This document shows, piece after piece, positions 42,272-50,991 of a DNA stretch of 64,000 bases. The translations under genes and the position numbers were made by a program. The stretch is from Natronobiforma cellulositropha (GTDB lineage: Archaea > Halobacteriota > Halobacteria > Halobacteriales > Natrialbaceae). The stretch is from contig NZ_JANZXN010000017.1 of the NCBI RefSeq assembly GCF_025629245.1, positions 155,527-219,526 of the forward strand, read 5' to 3'. Under the pieces are notes generated by a model. It made no database searches. It saw only the letters and a program-made list of their open reading frames with translations, and was not told where the DNA came from. Every line of letters starts with the position of its first letter. Positions within the stretch are counted from its first letter, which is position 1.

Positions 42272-43540
42272 TCAGGCGAGACGCCGATACTGCCGACACA
42301 GACGCTCGCCCTGTCGCTCCCAGTCGTAGCGCCGCTCGAGCGCTCGCCGGGCGTTCTCCCCGTAGCGCGCGGCGGCCGCGGGGTCGTCCAGCAGCCGACA
42401 CAGCGCGTCGGCCATCGCGGCCGGGTCGCCAGCGCGGGCGACCACGCCGGCGTCCGCTTCCGTCACCGTTCGCTCGAGCGGGGCGACGTCGGTGACGACC
42501 AGCGGCGCTCCCGTCGCCATGTACTCGAGTAGCGTTCGCGGGAGCGTCGTTTCCGTGTACGGCGTCGAGACGGCGGGCGCGACCAGTACGTCAGCGCCGT
42601 TCACTCGTTCGGCGACGGTCGCGTCGTCGGCCCAGCACTCGAGTGTCACCACGTCCTCGAGACCACGCTCGCGAACCGCCTCGCCGAGTGCCCGCTCGAG
42701 TCCGTCCGTCGCGTCGACGAGCGTGAGGTGGACCTGCCGGTGCCTGCGAACGCGCTCGAGTGCGCTGAGGAGCGTCACGGGACCGCGGGGGTCGCCGAAG
42801 TCACCGACGCACGCGAGTTCGGCCGGCCTTCGCTCGTCGTCGTCGTGGTCGTCACACCCGGGTCGGTCGGCGACGGCGACACTCACTCCGCCGTCGGTAC
42901 TCGCCGCGGCGAACCGGTCCCGGTCGACGCCGTGGGTGAGGACGGTCACCCGGTCGGGGTCGAGCGCACAGCGGTCGACGTAGTGGGCTTTCATCTCCGC
43001 ACAGACGGTGAAGACGTGTTCGGCCCGTCGCAGACACGAGCGCTCGAGGTGGTCCCACCTCGTCGGCGGCGTGAGCGTCCGCTCGGTCGCGAGCCACGGG
43101 CGGGCGAGTGCGCCCCGGAGTCCGGTTCGCTCGCGCTGGGTACGGATGGCTGCGGCGGCGTTCTCCCGGAGGTCCGAGACCACCGCTACGTCCCGGCGTC
43201 GGCCGACGAGCAGCGCCGTCTGCAACAGCGTGAGACCGTGGACGTGTATCGCGTCGCTCCGCTCTCGTTTCACGACGCGTTCGACCGTCCGATACCACTT
43301 CGGGTGGACCCCGACGGCGAGGTTCGTCAGGGCACTCGCCGCGTACGCCACGCCGTCGCGCACGCCGTCCGTACCAACTCGAACGATGCGGGTTCCATCC
43401 ACGTGGTCGCGGGTCGGTTCGCCACCGCGGTTCGCACACACCAGCGTCACCGCGTGTCCATCCGCACGAAGCGCTCGTGCTTCCCGTTCGACTCGGCCGT
43501 CCGGGGGAAACGCCCGTGGTAACACGAGACAAATGTTCAT
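42272..43540 (-). CDS. Family 4 glycosyltransferase
   Basis: 422 residues. GT-B fold: N-terminal MNICLVLPRAFPPDGRVERE and ALRADGHAVTLVCANRGGEP, a linker with LTHGVDRDRFAAA, and a C-terminal half with ADVLVAPAVSTPYTETTLPR, LLEYMATGAPLVVTDVAPLE, the E-x7-E donor-binding region. A sugar (probably from a nucleotide sugar) is passed to an acceptor, for example for S-layer or exopolysaccharide glycosylation. It is the only glycosyltransferase in the window. Confidence 0.92.
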   Translation of the reverse strand: MNICLVLPRAFPPDGRVEREARALRADGHAVTLVCANRGGEPTRDHVDGTRIVRVGTDGVRDGVAYAASALTNLAVGVHPKWYRTVERVVKRERSDAIHVHGLTLLQTALLVGRRRDVAVVSDLRENAAAAIRTQRERTGLRGALARPWLATERTLTPPTRWDHLERSCLRRAEHVFTVCAEMKAHYVDRCALDPDRVTVLTHGVDRDRFAAASTDGGVSVAVADRPGCDDHDDDERRPAELACVGDFGDPRGPVTLLSALERVRRHRQVHLTLVDATDGLERALGEAVRERGLEDVVTLECWADDATVAERVNGADVLVAPAVSTPYTETTLPRTLLEYMATGAPLVVTDVAPLERTVTEADAGVVARAGDPAAMADALCRLLDDPAAAARYGENARRALERRYDWERQGERLCRQYRRLA

Positions 43541-43700
43541 ATGTGTACATTTCTACCCGGCGGCTAAACCGCACCGGTCGTTCGCAGACGCTGAGAACCC
43601 GCTTTCCGCTCGAGGTGTCGGCCGCATGGTCCCCCTCGTTCCCCTACCCGGACCGCCGCGGTCGCTACGCTTTTGGCTCGCCCGCCGTGACTAGCCTGGC

Positions 43701-44456
43701 ATGCACGCGACACTCGATCACGTGATGATCCGCGTCGAAGACTTAGAGGCGTCACTCGAGTGGTACCAGGACCACTTCGGCTACGTCGAACACGGCCGGT
43801 GGGACGCGGACACCTTCACGAACGTCCACCTCGGGCCGCCGGAGAAACACGAGGATGGGGCGACGCTCGAGCTGACCTACAACCACGACGGGCGGAGCTA
43901 CGAGATGGGCGACGGCTGGGGCCACATCGCCGTCCGCGTCGACGACGTCGAGGTCGCCTACGAGGAACTGATGGAGGCGGGCGTCGAGGACTACCGCGAT
44001 CCCGAGTCCTGTCCCGGCAACTACGCCTTCGTCAAAGACCCTGACGGCCACGAGATCGAGATCGTCGAGCGTGAGTACGGCGCGCGCTGGTCGCTCGACC
44101 ACACCATGATCCGCGTCGAGGACGCCACCGAGGCGCTCGGCTACTGGCTGCGGACCTTCGAGTACGAACACACCGGCCGCTGGGAGGCCGAGACCTTCGC
44201 GAACTACTTCATGACGCCCGTCGACGCCGCCCCCGAGGAGATGGCCCTCGAGTTGACCTACAACTACGACGGGCGGACCTACGATCTGGGTGACGCCTGG
44301 GGCCACCTCGCGGTGCGCGTCGAAGACTTACACGACGACTGGGAGACGTTGCTCGAGCGCGAGAGCGACGACTACCGGGATCCCGAATCGTGTGACGACC
44401 GGTACGCGTTCACCAAGGATCCGGACGGCCACGAAATCGAAGTGATCGAGCGGTAG
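43701..44456 (+). CDS. Two-domain VOC (glyoxalase-like) protein
   Basis: 251 residues, two VOC domains in tandem (about 1-125 and 128-251), each starting with LDHVMIRVEDLEASLEWYQ or LDHTMIRVEDATEALGYWL, and each ending in YAFxKDPDGHEIE-V/I. Metal ligands His (start), Glu (LELTYN) and Glu or His at the end are kept in both halves. Such proteins are called lactoylglutathione lyase-like in haloarchaea and may handle methylglyoxal with gamma-glutamylcysteine. The last codons are copied in the downstream repeat (see repeat at 44439). Confidence 0.9.
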   Translation: MHATLDHVMIRVEDLEASLEWYQDHFGYVEHGRWDADTFTNVHLGPPEKHEDGATLELTYNHDGRSYEMGDGWGHIAVRVDDVEVAYEELMEAGVEDYRDPESCPGNYAFVKDPDGHEIEIVEREYGARWSLDHTMIRVEDATEALGYWLRTFEYEHTGRWEAETFANYFMTPVDAAPEEMALELTYNYDGRTYDLGDAWGHLAVRVEDLHDDWETLLERESDDYRDPESCDDRYAFTKDPDGHEIEVIER

Positions 44457-44486
44457 TCCCGCGAGCGCTCGCCGGGTGCGAGCGGC

Positions 44487-44506
44487 TTTTTTGATCCAGA
44501 TTTTTT
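44487..44506 (+). terminator. Double U-tract terminator, copy 1
   Basis: Six T at 44487-44492 and six T at 44501-44506, separated by GATCCAGA, 30 bases past the VOC stop. Archaeal termination needs only U tracts of this kind. Confidence 0.7.
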
Positions 44507-44595
44507 GTACGATGGGTGAGCGGCGCGAACCCGAGTAGAAAAAAGGTGGGTCGACGAGATAGAAGTGATCGAGCGGTAGACGCTCAAGTGAGCGG

Positions 44596-44615
44596 TTTTT
44601 TTGGTCCAGATTTTT
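44596..44615 (+). terminator. Double U-tract terminator, copy 2
   Basis: Seven T at 44596-44602 and five T at 44611-44615, with GGTCCAGA between them. A paralogous copy of the terminator above. Confidence 0.65.
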
Positions 44616-44619
44616 GTAC

Positions 44620-45006
44620 GCGAGCGGTAAGCAGCCGGGAGCACGGAGTGCGCGCAGCAACCGGGTGGCCGCAACTGGGTACAGATTTCTGCTGATGCGT
44701 TCGGGACGCCGTCGGCCGATCCGTTCGTGGCGACTGTAGACCTCACCATCTTCGGCAGTAATAATATATTGACCGGGCGTGCGAGCGAGCGGTGCCCGCC
44801 CGCGCGAGGAAAGACGAACTTACCGGTTCTCGAGTCGGTGCGTATCGTTTCGGGAGGTGTCTGCTCGAGTGAACGCGACTCGAGGGGGGTTGGGTACACA
44901 CGATTTCGTGTGAAACGGGCGGTGGTGAAAACGCCAGAGTGGTGGGAAACCCGGTCAGCGACCGGGGTGTCGGTGAATGACACACGTCGGACACCACCAC
45001 AAAGCA
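44620..45006. other. Intergenic region before the S-layer gene
   Basis: 387 bases with no credible coding frame. An AT-rich TAATAATATATTG lies at about 44759-44771 and may be a distal promoter. No RNA gene recognised. Confidence 0.4.
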
Positions 45007-45015
45007 TTTATATAA
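45007..45015 (+). promoter_or_regulatory. TATA box of the S-layer gene
   Basis: TTTATATAA, a near-perfect TATA box about 120-130 bases before the ATG at 45136, implying an mRNA leader of roughly 95 bases. Long leaders are known for haloarchaeal S-layer mRNAs and may increase stability or translation. Confidence 0.7.
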
Positions 45016-45135
45016 CCCGTACATCGGGACAGATTGTACCCCTACCCAGGGTGACAGTAGCGAGTACGGCCCCACACGTGGAAATGTGTGGTTGTGCACG
45101 AAAGTCACTGTTGCCGAACGGTAACACAACAACAC

Positions 45136-47430
45136 ATGACAGGAAAATATACGAAGAAGACCCGTGCAGTATTCCTCGCTGCGCTGATGGTCCTCTCTGT
45201 GGTTGCGATGTCTGCTACCCTCCCGGGAGCAGTCGTTGCCGATGACCACGACGTCGAGGACTTCTCAGACGGTGAGCGATACTGGCAGGGTCAGACGATC
45301 GTCGTCGAACCAGCAGACGTAGACAACGATAATGGTGGCGTGTTCGCTGCTGACGCGACCTACGAAATTATCAGCAACGACACGCAGGGTCTCGAGCGCC
45401 AGATCAGTGTCTCGAGTGGTGAGGAGAACTTCACCATCGACACGACGCGCTTCGACACCGGTCTCTACGACATCGAAGAGAGCGACGGAACGCACCACGG
45501 TGAGTTCCGCATCGACGAGCAGCGCCTCGATGTCGACATCGAAAGCGACCTCCCCGTCCAGTACGAGGGAACCGCTGAGGTCGAAGTCGACTCCCAGCGC
45601 TCCGGTTACACGCTGACCGTCCACTCCGACGACCTCGATGTCGACGAGATTACGGCTGCCTTCAGCGACTACGCAGGCACCGTCGACAACGACAGTGAGT
45701 GGCTCGACGACGACCAGATCGCTCTCGAAGGCGTGAGCAGCATCCAGTCGCTCGACATCGACTTCGACGGTCTGGACGCTGGCAACTACACGTTCGAGTT
45801 CGGCGCCGCCGACACGACGGCGAGCGACGAAGTCACGATCGAAGTCGCCGAAGAGGGCGAGATCGATGCGGCATTCACCGACCGCATCGTCTCCGTCCCA
45901 CAGGGTGACGTTGCTGAGATCGGCGTCGACATCGACGGCGACCGCGACGTCCGCATCCAGATCGGTTCCAGCGACGTCAACTACATCGCGAACGCGACCA
46001 TCACCGACACCGAGGATGGCCACGCGATCGTGGAATTCGACACCTTCGGTGCCGGCAACTCCACGATCAACCCGGCCCCAATCGCCGCGGGTGAAGACAC
46101 CGACCTGACCTTCGACGACCAGACGCAGAATGCTCTGAGCTCGCCACTGGTTGCGGGCAACTACGACATGCGCCTGTTCATCGACGGTGACCGCGTCGAC
46201 ATCGGTACGCTCCGCCTCGGCGACCGCTCGACGGACGACGTCACGATCCACACGGCGCCTGAAGACGTCAACGCTGGCGACGACCTCGAGGACATCCTCG
46301 AAGCCGCCAGCGTCGACAACGAGATCGCTTACGAGGACCTCGTCATCGTGCAGGTCGAAGCCAGCGGTCTCCAGGGTCTCTGGGAATCCGGACTGAACCT
46401 CGAGGCATACGGTGTTGAGTGGGAGTTCGAACACCTGAACCCCGCACCGAACACGGAGGGTAACGACATCGACTCCGCTATCGCCGAGCACCAAGACTTC
46501 GAGAACAACAGCATCTACTTCGCGTTCGACTCCGACTCGAACGGCATCGAAGAGGATGACCAGTACGAGTTTACCTTCACTGTCGGTGAGGACAACCCGT
46601 ACATCAGCAGTGACGACGACGAAGAATCGGTCAGCGCGACGTTCACCGTCGCCGAGCGATCGATCGAGTTCAGCCAGGAAGAGTTCTCCGTCGCAGCGAG
46701 TGACGGCCAGGTCATCGACGGCACCTCCAACGCCGCAGCCGGCACGGAGATCGAAGTCATCGTCGAAGGAACTGGCGACAACCCATTCTTCATGACCCAG
46801 GACACTGAGGTCGAGGATGGCGAGTGGGCTGTCGAGTTCGACTTCAGCGACGAGGCAGAAGGCGCTGAGTTCGACCTCGAAGTCTCCGACGTCTCGGGTG
46901 CTGAGGACGAGGCAACCGGTGTCATCTCCAGCGCACCTGACGACGAACCAGAAGAACTCTCCCTCTCCGTCGGTGACGTCACCGTCGAAGAAGGTGAGGA
47001 CGCAACCATCTCCGGCACCGTGACCGCAGGTGACGAGGACGTCTCCGGCGAGGCTGTCCTCCTCCTCAACGGCGACGAAGTCGCCAGCGAGGACCTCGAG
47101 CTCGAGGCTGGCGAGGACGCCACGCTCGAGGCGACCATCAGCGCTGACGACCTCTCCGTCGGTACCCACGACATCGAACTGACGTTCGATGGCGAGAGCG
47201 CAACCGGTACGCTCACCGTCGAAGAGGAAGCCGCACCACCTGAAGAGGAAGACGACACGGGTGCTGACGACGAAGGCGCTGACGACGACGACGGCGCTGA
47301 CGACGTCGAGACCCCCGGTACCGACGATGACGACCCAGCTGACGACGACGGTCAGCCTGGCTTCGGCATCGCCGTCGCCATCGTTGCACTCCTCGGCGCT
47401 GCTATGCTGGCACTCCGCCGCCAGGACTAA
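45136..47430 (+). CDS. S-layer glycoprotein
   Basis: 764 residues from the ATG at 45136; the frame open from 45088 is leader. Signal peptide at 1-35 (RAVFLAALMVLSVVAMSATL, then PGAVVADDHD). Very acidic Ig-like beta domains fill most of the length. At least seven N-glycosylation sequons are visible (NDT, NFT, NDS, NYT, NAT, NST, NNS). A Glu/Asp/Gly/Pro linker (about 700-735) precedes the sorting signal GQPGFGIAVAIVALLGAAML then ALRRQD: the PGF-CTERM removed by archaeosortase A and replaced by a lipid. Forms the outer paracrystalline wall. Strong promoter and low-codon-bias style agree with high expression. Confidence 0.93.
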   Translation: MTGKYTKKTRAVFLAALMVLSVVAMSATLPGAVVADDHDVEDFSDGERYWQGQTIVVEPADVDNDNGGVFAADATYEIISNDTQGLERQISVSSGEENFTIDTTRFDTGLYDIEESDGTHHGEFRIDEQRLDVDIESDLPVQYEGTAEVEVDSQRSGYTLTVHSDDLDVDEITAAFSDYAGTVDNDSEWLDDDQIALEGVSSIQSLDIDFDGLDAGNYTFEFGAADTTASDEVTIEVAEEGEIDAAFTDRIVSVPQGDVAEIGVDIDGDRDVRIQIGSSDVNYIANATITDTEDGHAIVEFDTFGAGNSTINPAPIAAGEDTDLTFDDQTQNALSSPLVAGNYDMRLFIDGDRVDIGTLRLGDRSTDDVTIHTAPEDVNAGDDLEDILEAASVDNEIAYEDLVIVQVEASGLQGLWESGLNLEAYGVEWEFEHLNPAPNTEGNDIDSAIAEHQDFENNSIYFAFDSDSNGIEEDDQYEFTFTVGEDNPYISSDDDEESVSATFTVAERSIEFSQEEFSVAASDGQVIDGTSNAAAGTEIEVIVEGTGDNPFFMTQDTEVEDGEWAVEFDFSDEAEGAEFDLEVSDVSGAEDEATGVISSAPDDEPEELSLSVGDVTVEEGEDATISGTVTAGDEDVSGEAVLLLNGDEVASEDLELEAGEDATLEATISADDLSVGTHDIELTFDGESATGTLTVEEEAAPPEEEDDTGADDEGADDDDGADDVETPGTDDDDPADDDGQPGFGIAVAIVALLGAAMLALRRQD

Positions 47431-47444
47431 GTAGCGAGTAACCA

Positions 47445-47478
47445 CCGGAAACGCGATTTCCGGCTCTTGCGGATCTTT
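47445..47478 (+). terminator. Hairpin and U-rich terminator of the S-layer gene
   Basis: CCGGAAA (47445-47451), loop CGCGA, TTTCCGG (47457-47463), followed shortly by the T-rich TCTTTTAT at about 47473. The hairpin lies 14 bases past the stop and suits a strong, heavily used gene. Confidence 0.65.
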
Positions 47479-47762
47479 TATGGCCGTCACAGCCGACCAG
47501 CGACAGCGCTCACGGTGGGTGTTCTCGTTTTCTCGAGTGTGCTCACTCGTGGTCTGTGGCAGCGTACTCGTCTCGAGCGCTGGGTTCGGTTTGCATACGT
47601 GCTTTCAGCAGCGCCCGCTCGAGTGGGGGTCGACCGTGGAGGACAATGGGCTGCTCGCGACGACCGCTCGAGTGTCGGCGCGTCCGTCGTGTGACCGTCC
47701 TGGCTCGTCGCTCGAGACCGGCCGGTCACGTTCGGGGAGTCGCGTCTGAAAAGGGAAGAGCC
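47479..47762. other. Intergenic region after the S-layer gene
   Basis: About 280 bases. Two overlapping frames of 75-89 codons start near 47467 and 47480 but look like noise (Ser/Arg/Gly-rich, no motif). CTCGAG repeats are frequent. Confidence 0.35.
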
Positions 47763-49085
47763 TCAGTCGTCGGCCGCGGGAATCGTCTCCTCGTCGCTCG
47801 CGTCGGCGCGGTCGACGCTCTCGAGGTAGTGGTCGGCGTCGATGGCGGCTTTCGAGCCCATCCCTGCCGCCGTGACGGCCTGCTGGTAGTGGTAGTCGAC
47901 GACGTCGCCAGCGCCGAAGATGCCGGGGACGTCGGTTTCGGTCTGGCCGCCGCCGTCGCCGCCCTGGGTTCGGAGGTAGCCTTCCTCGTCCATCTCGACG
48001 CCGGTTCCCTCGAGGTAGTCGGTGTTGGGGGTGTGGCCGATGGCGAAGAAGACCGCGCCGACCTCGAAGTCGAACTCGTCGGTCTCGGGGTCGTCGAGGC
48101 GGTCGGTCGGGTGGCCGGCGTCGTTGTGGACGAGCGTGACGCGGTCGATGCCGCCCTCTCTCGAGCCGTGAATCTCGACCAGTTCGGTGTTTTTCATGAT
48201 CTCGATCTCACCGGCTTCGACGTGTTCGTTCACGCGGTCGATCCAGTAGTCCTCGGCGCGGAACTCCTCGCGGCGGTGGGCGAGGTAGACGGTGTCTGCG
48301 AACTTGGTGAGAAACGAGGCCTCTTCCATCGCGGCGTCGCCGCCGCCGACGACGAGCATGTCCTCGTCGCGGAAGAACGCGCCGTCACAGGTCGCACAGG
48401 TCGACAGGCCGTAGCCCATCAGTTCCTCCTGGCCGGGGACGTCGAGGGTGCGTGCGCTGGCTCCCGAGGCGGCGATGACCGCGTCTGCGGTGTAGACGTC
48501 GCCGTTGGTGAGGGTGACGCGGAACGGCCGGGAGTCGGCGTCGACGGAGTCGACGATGCCGTTGACGAGGTCGGCACCGAACTGGCGGGCCTGGGCTTTC
48601 ATGTTGTTGACGAGCTCGGGACCGCTGATCCCCTCGGGGAAGCCGGGGTAGTTCGCGACGTCGGTCGTCAGCGTGAGTTGGCCGCCGGGTTCGTCGCCCT
48701 CGATGACCAGCGGCTCGTTGTTCGAGCGGCCGGCGTAGATTGCGGCGGTCAGGCCGGCGATGCCGGTCCCGGCGATGATCAGGCGGCGATGCTCGACGGT
48801 GTCGTCGGTGTCGTCGCTCGAGAGGCCGAGTTTCTCGTCGAGTTCGCCCGTCTCCTCGAGCGCACTCGTGTCGTCGAAGCCGCCGATGAGTTCGTCGTCG
48901 ATGAACACTTCGGGGGCGGTCTTTCGCCCGTCTGCGCGCTCGACCATCTCTTCGAAGAGGTCGTCGTCGCCGGTGACGTTGTAGGTGACGTACTCGACGC
49001 CCTTCGCGTCGAAGAGGTCTTTCGCCCGGTCGCAGTACGGACAGTCCTCTTTCGTGTAGATCTCGACTCGAGGCTGTTCGCTCAT
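47763..49085 (-). CDS. Glutaredoxin-thioredoxin reductase fusion protein
   Basis: 440 residues. Residues 1-80 are a glutaredoxin domain with DCPYCDRAKDLF (Cys 15 and 18) and a TAPEVFIDDELIGG loop. A short Asp/Thr linker joins a thioredoxin reductase (about 95-425): FAD-binding GTGIAGLTAAIYAGRSNNEP, GDEPGGQLTLTTDVANYPGF, redox CATCDGAFF (about 229) and NADP site VVGGGDAAMEEASFL, ending with the second FAD motif GIFGAGDVVDYHYQQAVTAA. Electrons would flow NADPH to FAD to the CATC pair and then directly to the glutaredoxin. Single gene, leader region overlaps the short DUF357 gene spacing (131 bases). Confidence 0.93.
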   Translation of the reverse strand: MSEQPRVEIYTKEDCPYCDRAKDLFDAKGVEYVTYNVTGDDDLFEEMVERADGRKTAPEVFIDDELIGGFDDTSALEETGELDEKLGLSSDDTDDTVEHRRLIIAGTGIAGLTAAIYAGRSNNEPLVIEGDEPGGQLTLTTDVANYPGFPEGISGPELVNNMKAQARQFGADLVNGIVDSVDADSRPFRVTLTNGDVYTADAVIAASGASARTLDVPGQEELMGYGLSTCATCDGAFFRDEDMLVVGGGDAAMEEASFLTKFADTVYLAHRREEFRAEDYWIDRVNEHVEAGEIEIMKNTELVEIHGSREGGIDRVTLVHNDAGHPTDRLDDPETDEFDFEVGAVFFAIGHTPNTDYLEGTGVEMDEEGYLRTQGGDGGGQTETDVPGIFGAGDVVDYHYQQAVTAAGMGSKAAIDADHYLESVDRADASDEETIPAADD

Positions 49086-49215
49086 GGAGCGTAGTTGGTC
49101 CGTCTCGATTAAACGCCTTGCGTTCGCCGAGAGTGTGTCGTACGTACGCGTCGGGAGGTCTCCGGAGACGGCGGCTACCGACGCGCTTAGGCACCGCGGG
49201 ACCCACGACGCCAGT

Positions 49216-49500
49216 ATGGCCGCAGATCTCGCGGAGAAGACCGACCGCTACGGGGCGTTGCTCGAGGAAGCACTCGAGGCGGCGACGGTTGCACCGCCCG
49301 CGGAAACGCCGATGGCCGAGGCAGCCGAGGAGTGTTACGAGATGGCGGCGGCGTACCTCGAGGACGGCCGCCACTTTCGGGCGGACGGGGATCCGGTGAA
49401 CGCGCTGGCGGCGTTCTCGTACGGGCACGCTTGGCTGGATGCTGGAGCGCGCATCGGTCTCTTCGACGTGCCGACCGAGGGCCACCTCTTCACCGTGTGA
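49216..49500 (+). CDS. DUF357 family protein, 94 aa
   Basis: 94 residues from the ATG at 49216. Helical bundle with AEECYEMAAAYLEDGRHFRA, then DPVNALAAFSYGHAWLDAGA, the Ala/Tyr/Trp-rich repeat of this small archaeal family. It recalls HEPN/TPR-like helical hairpins. Probable cytoplasmic protein of unknown role. Confidence 0.85.
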   Translation: MAADLAEKTDRYGALLEEALEAATVAPPAETPMAEAAEECYEMAAAYLEDGRHFRADGDPVNALAAFSYGHAWLDAGARIGLFDVPTEGHLFTV

Positions 49501-49652
49501 CGTCGGTGGCCGCCGCCGTCGCTCGCCGACGCAGAACCGACGACTATTTACGCACTGGCTCGCTACGAACCTCGTCAACCGGTCACACGAGTTGCAAGAG
49601 GCCGTAAGGTTCATATCTGAACCACCACGACACTTATTGCCACAGCGAAACC

Positions 49653-49659
49653 TTTATAT
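49653..49659 (+). promoter_or_regulatory. TATA box of tfb
   Basis: TTTATAT followed by a start near 49684, about 70 bases before the tfb ATG at 49754. So the tfb mRNA has a leader, unlike most genes here. Confidence 0.6.
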
Positions 49660-49692
49660 GGCTTTCGGCCTTACTCTACGTTAGCTGAGGCG

Positions 49693-49725
49693 GCCGGGTT
49701 TTTTCTTCTGGTTCCCCCACCCGGC
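49693..49725 (+). promoter_or_regulatory. Hairpin in the tfb mRNA leader
   Basis: GCCGGGT (49693-49699) pairs exactly with ACCCGGC (49719-49725) around a 19-base loop that contains a run of six T. The U tract inside a loop resembles an attenuator-like element; it may instead be accidental. Confidence 0.5.
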
Positions 49726-49753
49726 AGCCTCGAGTAACCAACGAGGTCCGATA

Positions 49754-50731
49754 ATGACAGACACAATTACCCGAACGTATACCGGCGAGACGGAGACGGA
49801 GCGCGAGACAGTATCGACCACGCGGGGTGAAGAGCGAGAGCGCTGTCCCGAGTGTGGCGGCCGACTGGTCTCCGACTCAGAGCACGCGGAGACGCTCTGT
49901 GGCGAGTGTGGACTCGTCGTCGAGGAGAACGAGATCGACCGCGGGCCGGAGTGGCGTGCGTTCGACGCCGCGGAGAAAGACCAGAAGTCCCGCGTCGGCG
50001 CACCGACGACGAAGATGATGCACGACCAGGGGCTGTCGACGAACATCGGCTGGCAGGACAAAGACGCCTACGGCAAGGCGCTCTCGAGCCGCCAGCGCCA
50101 GAAGATGCAGCGGCTTCGCACCTGGAACGAGCGCTTTCGCACGCGCGACTCGAAAGAACGCAACCTCAAGCAGGCCCTCGGCGAGATCGACCGGATGGCG
50201 AGTGCGCTCGGTCTCCCCGAGAACGTCCGCGAGACCGCGAGCGTCATCTACCGGCGCGCACTCGAGGAGGACCTCCTCCCCGGGCGCTCGATCGAGGGCG
50301 TCGCGACGGCGTCGCTGTACGCCGCCGCCCGCCAGGCCGGCACGCCACGTAGCTTAGACGAGATCTCGGCGGTCAGCCGCGTCGACAAGATGGAGCTCAC
50401 CCGCACCTACCGCTACGTCGTGCGCGAGCTCAAACTCGAGGTCAAACCTGCCGACCCGGAACACTACCTCCCGCGGTTCGTCAGCGACCTCGACCTCTCG
50501 GACGAGACCGAGCGCATGGCGCGCACCCTCCTCGACAGCGCGCGTGAGGCGGGCGTCCACAGCGGCAAGTCACCGGTCGGACTCGCCGCCGCTGGCGTCT
50601 ACGCGGCGGCGCTGCTGACCAACGAGAAGGTCACCCAGAACGAGGTCTCGACCGTCGCGAACATCTCGGAGGTCACCATCCGAAACCGCTACAAGGAGCT
50701 GCTCGAGGCGTCGGAGACGGCGGCCGCCTGA
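49754..50731 (+). CDS. tfb: Transcription initiation factor TFB
   Basis: 325 residues. N-terminal zinc ribbon (CPECGGRLV and CGECGLVV, residues 31-53), the B-reader linker (GPEWRAFDAAEKDQKSRVGA) and two cyclin-like repeats (about 120-215 and 220-315) with GRSIEGVATASLYAAARQAG and GKSPVGLAAAGVYAAALLTN. Recruits RNA polymerase to TATA-TBP. Haloarchaea carry several TFBs with different promoter preferences; which one this is cannot be told here. Confidence 0.95.
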   Translation: MTDTITRTYTGETETERETVSTTRGEERERCPECGGRLVSDSEHAETLCGECGLVVEENEIDRGPEWRAFDAAEKDQKSRVGAPTTKMMHDQGLSTNIGWQDKDAYGKALSSRQRQKMQRLRTWNERFRTRDSKERNLKQALGEIDRMASALGLPENVRETASVIYRRALEEDLLPGRSIEGVATASLYAAARQAGTPRSLDEISAVSRVDKMELTRTYRYVVRELKLEVKPADPEHYLPRFVSDLDLSDETERMARTLLDSAREAGVHSGKSPVGLAAAGVYAAALLTNEKVTQNEVSTVANISEVTIRNRYKELLEASETAAA

Positions 50732-50811
50732 GCCGACGACCGGACCTCTCGGTGCCGACCGGATTCTGCTTCGCAACAACGCTTTTAGCAATTGGTGTGT
50801 ACTAGCATGTC

Positions 50812-50991
50812 ATGGAGGAAGCGACCGTCCGACTGTTGTGTCCTGAATGTACGAAAAGCTGGCAAGCACCGCCCGGTGAGCTCCCGGTGGCTGCCGGCGT
50901 GTTCCACTGCCCCAACTGTCACGCGTCTCGACGTACGTCGGAGTTCATGAGAACTGACCGCGACTTACGGACGCTAAAACAACTTGGATAG
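50812..50991 (+). CDS. Zinc-ribbon micro-protein, 59 aa
   Basis: 59 residues, shorter than usual ORF cut-offs: it begins MEEATVRLLCPECTKSWQAP, with a second Cys pair FHCPNCHASRR, and ends DRDLRTLKQLG. This layout fits a haloarchaeal zinc-binding family I associate with DUF7836 (from memory). A TATA-like CTTTTAGCA (about 50781-50789) 23-31 bases before the ATG predicts a leaderless mRNA. It lies 81 bases past tfb on the same strand. Confidence 0.82.
   Translation: MEEATVRLLCPECTKSWQAPPGELPVAAGVFHCPNCHASRRTSEFMRTDRDLRTLKQLG

Larger units (their letters stand above)
44439..44619 (+). repeat. Duplicated gene end plus terminator
   Basis: Unit 1, 44439-44510: GAAGTGATCGAGCGGTAG (last codons and stop of the VOC gene), GCGAGCGGC, six T, GATCCAGA, six T, GTAC. 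Unit 2, 44562-44619: the same words GAAGTGATCGAGCGGTAG, GTGAGCGG, seven T, GGTCCAGA, five T, GTAC. Most of the bases match, with a short deletion. It seems a small tandem duplication copied the end of the gene and its terminator. Confidence 0.75.

Noticed and set aside
45265..47490. 741-codon minus-strand frame antisense to the S-layer gene
   Set aside because: It is Val/Asp-rich, as expected from the opposite strand of an acidic, Asp- and Asn-rich gene. No promoter or start context supports it.
47480..47749. 89-codon frame after the S-layer terminator
   Set aside because: Ser/Arg/Gly-rich, no RBS or TATA at a suitable distance, and it overlaps another frame of equal quality.
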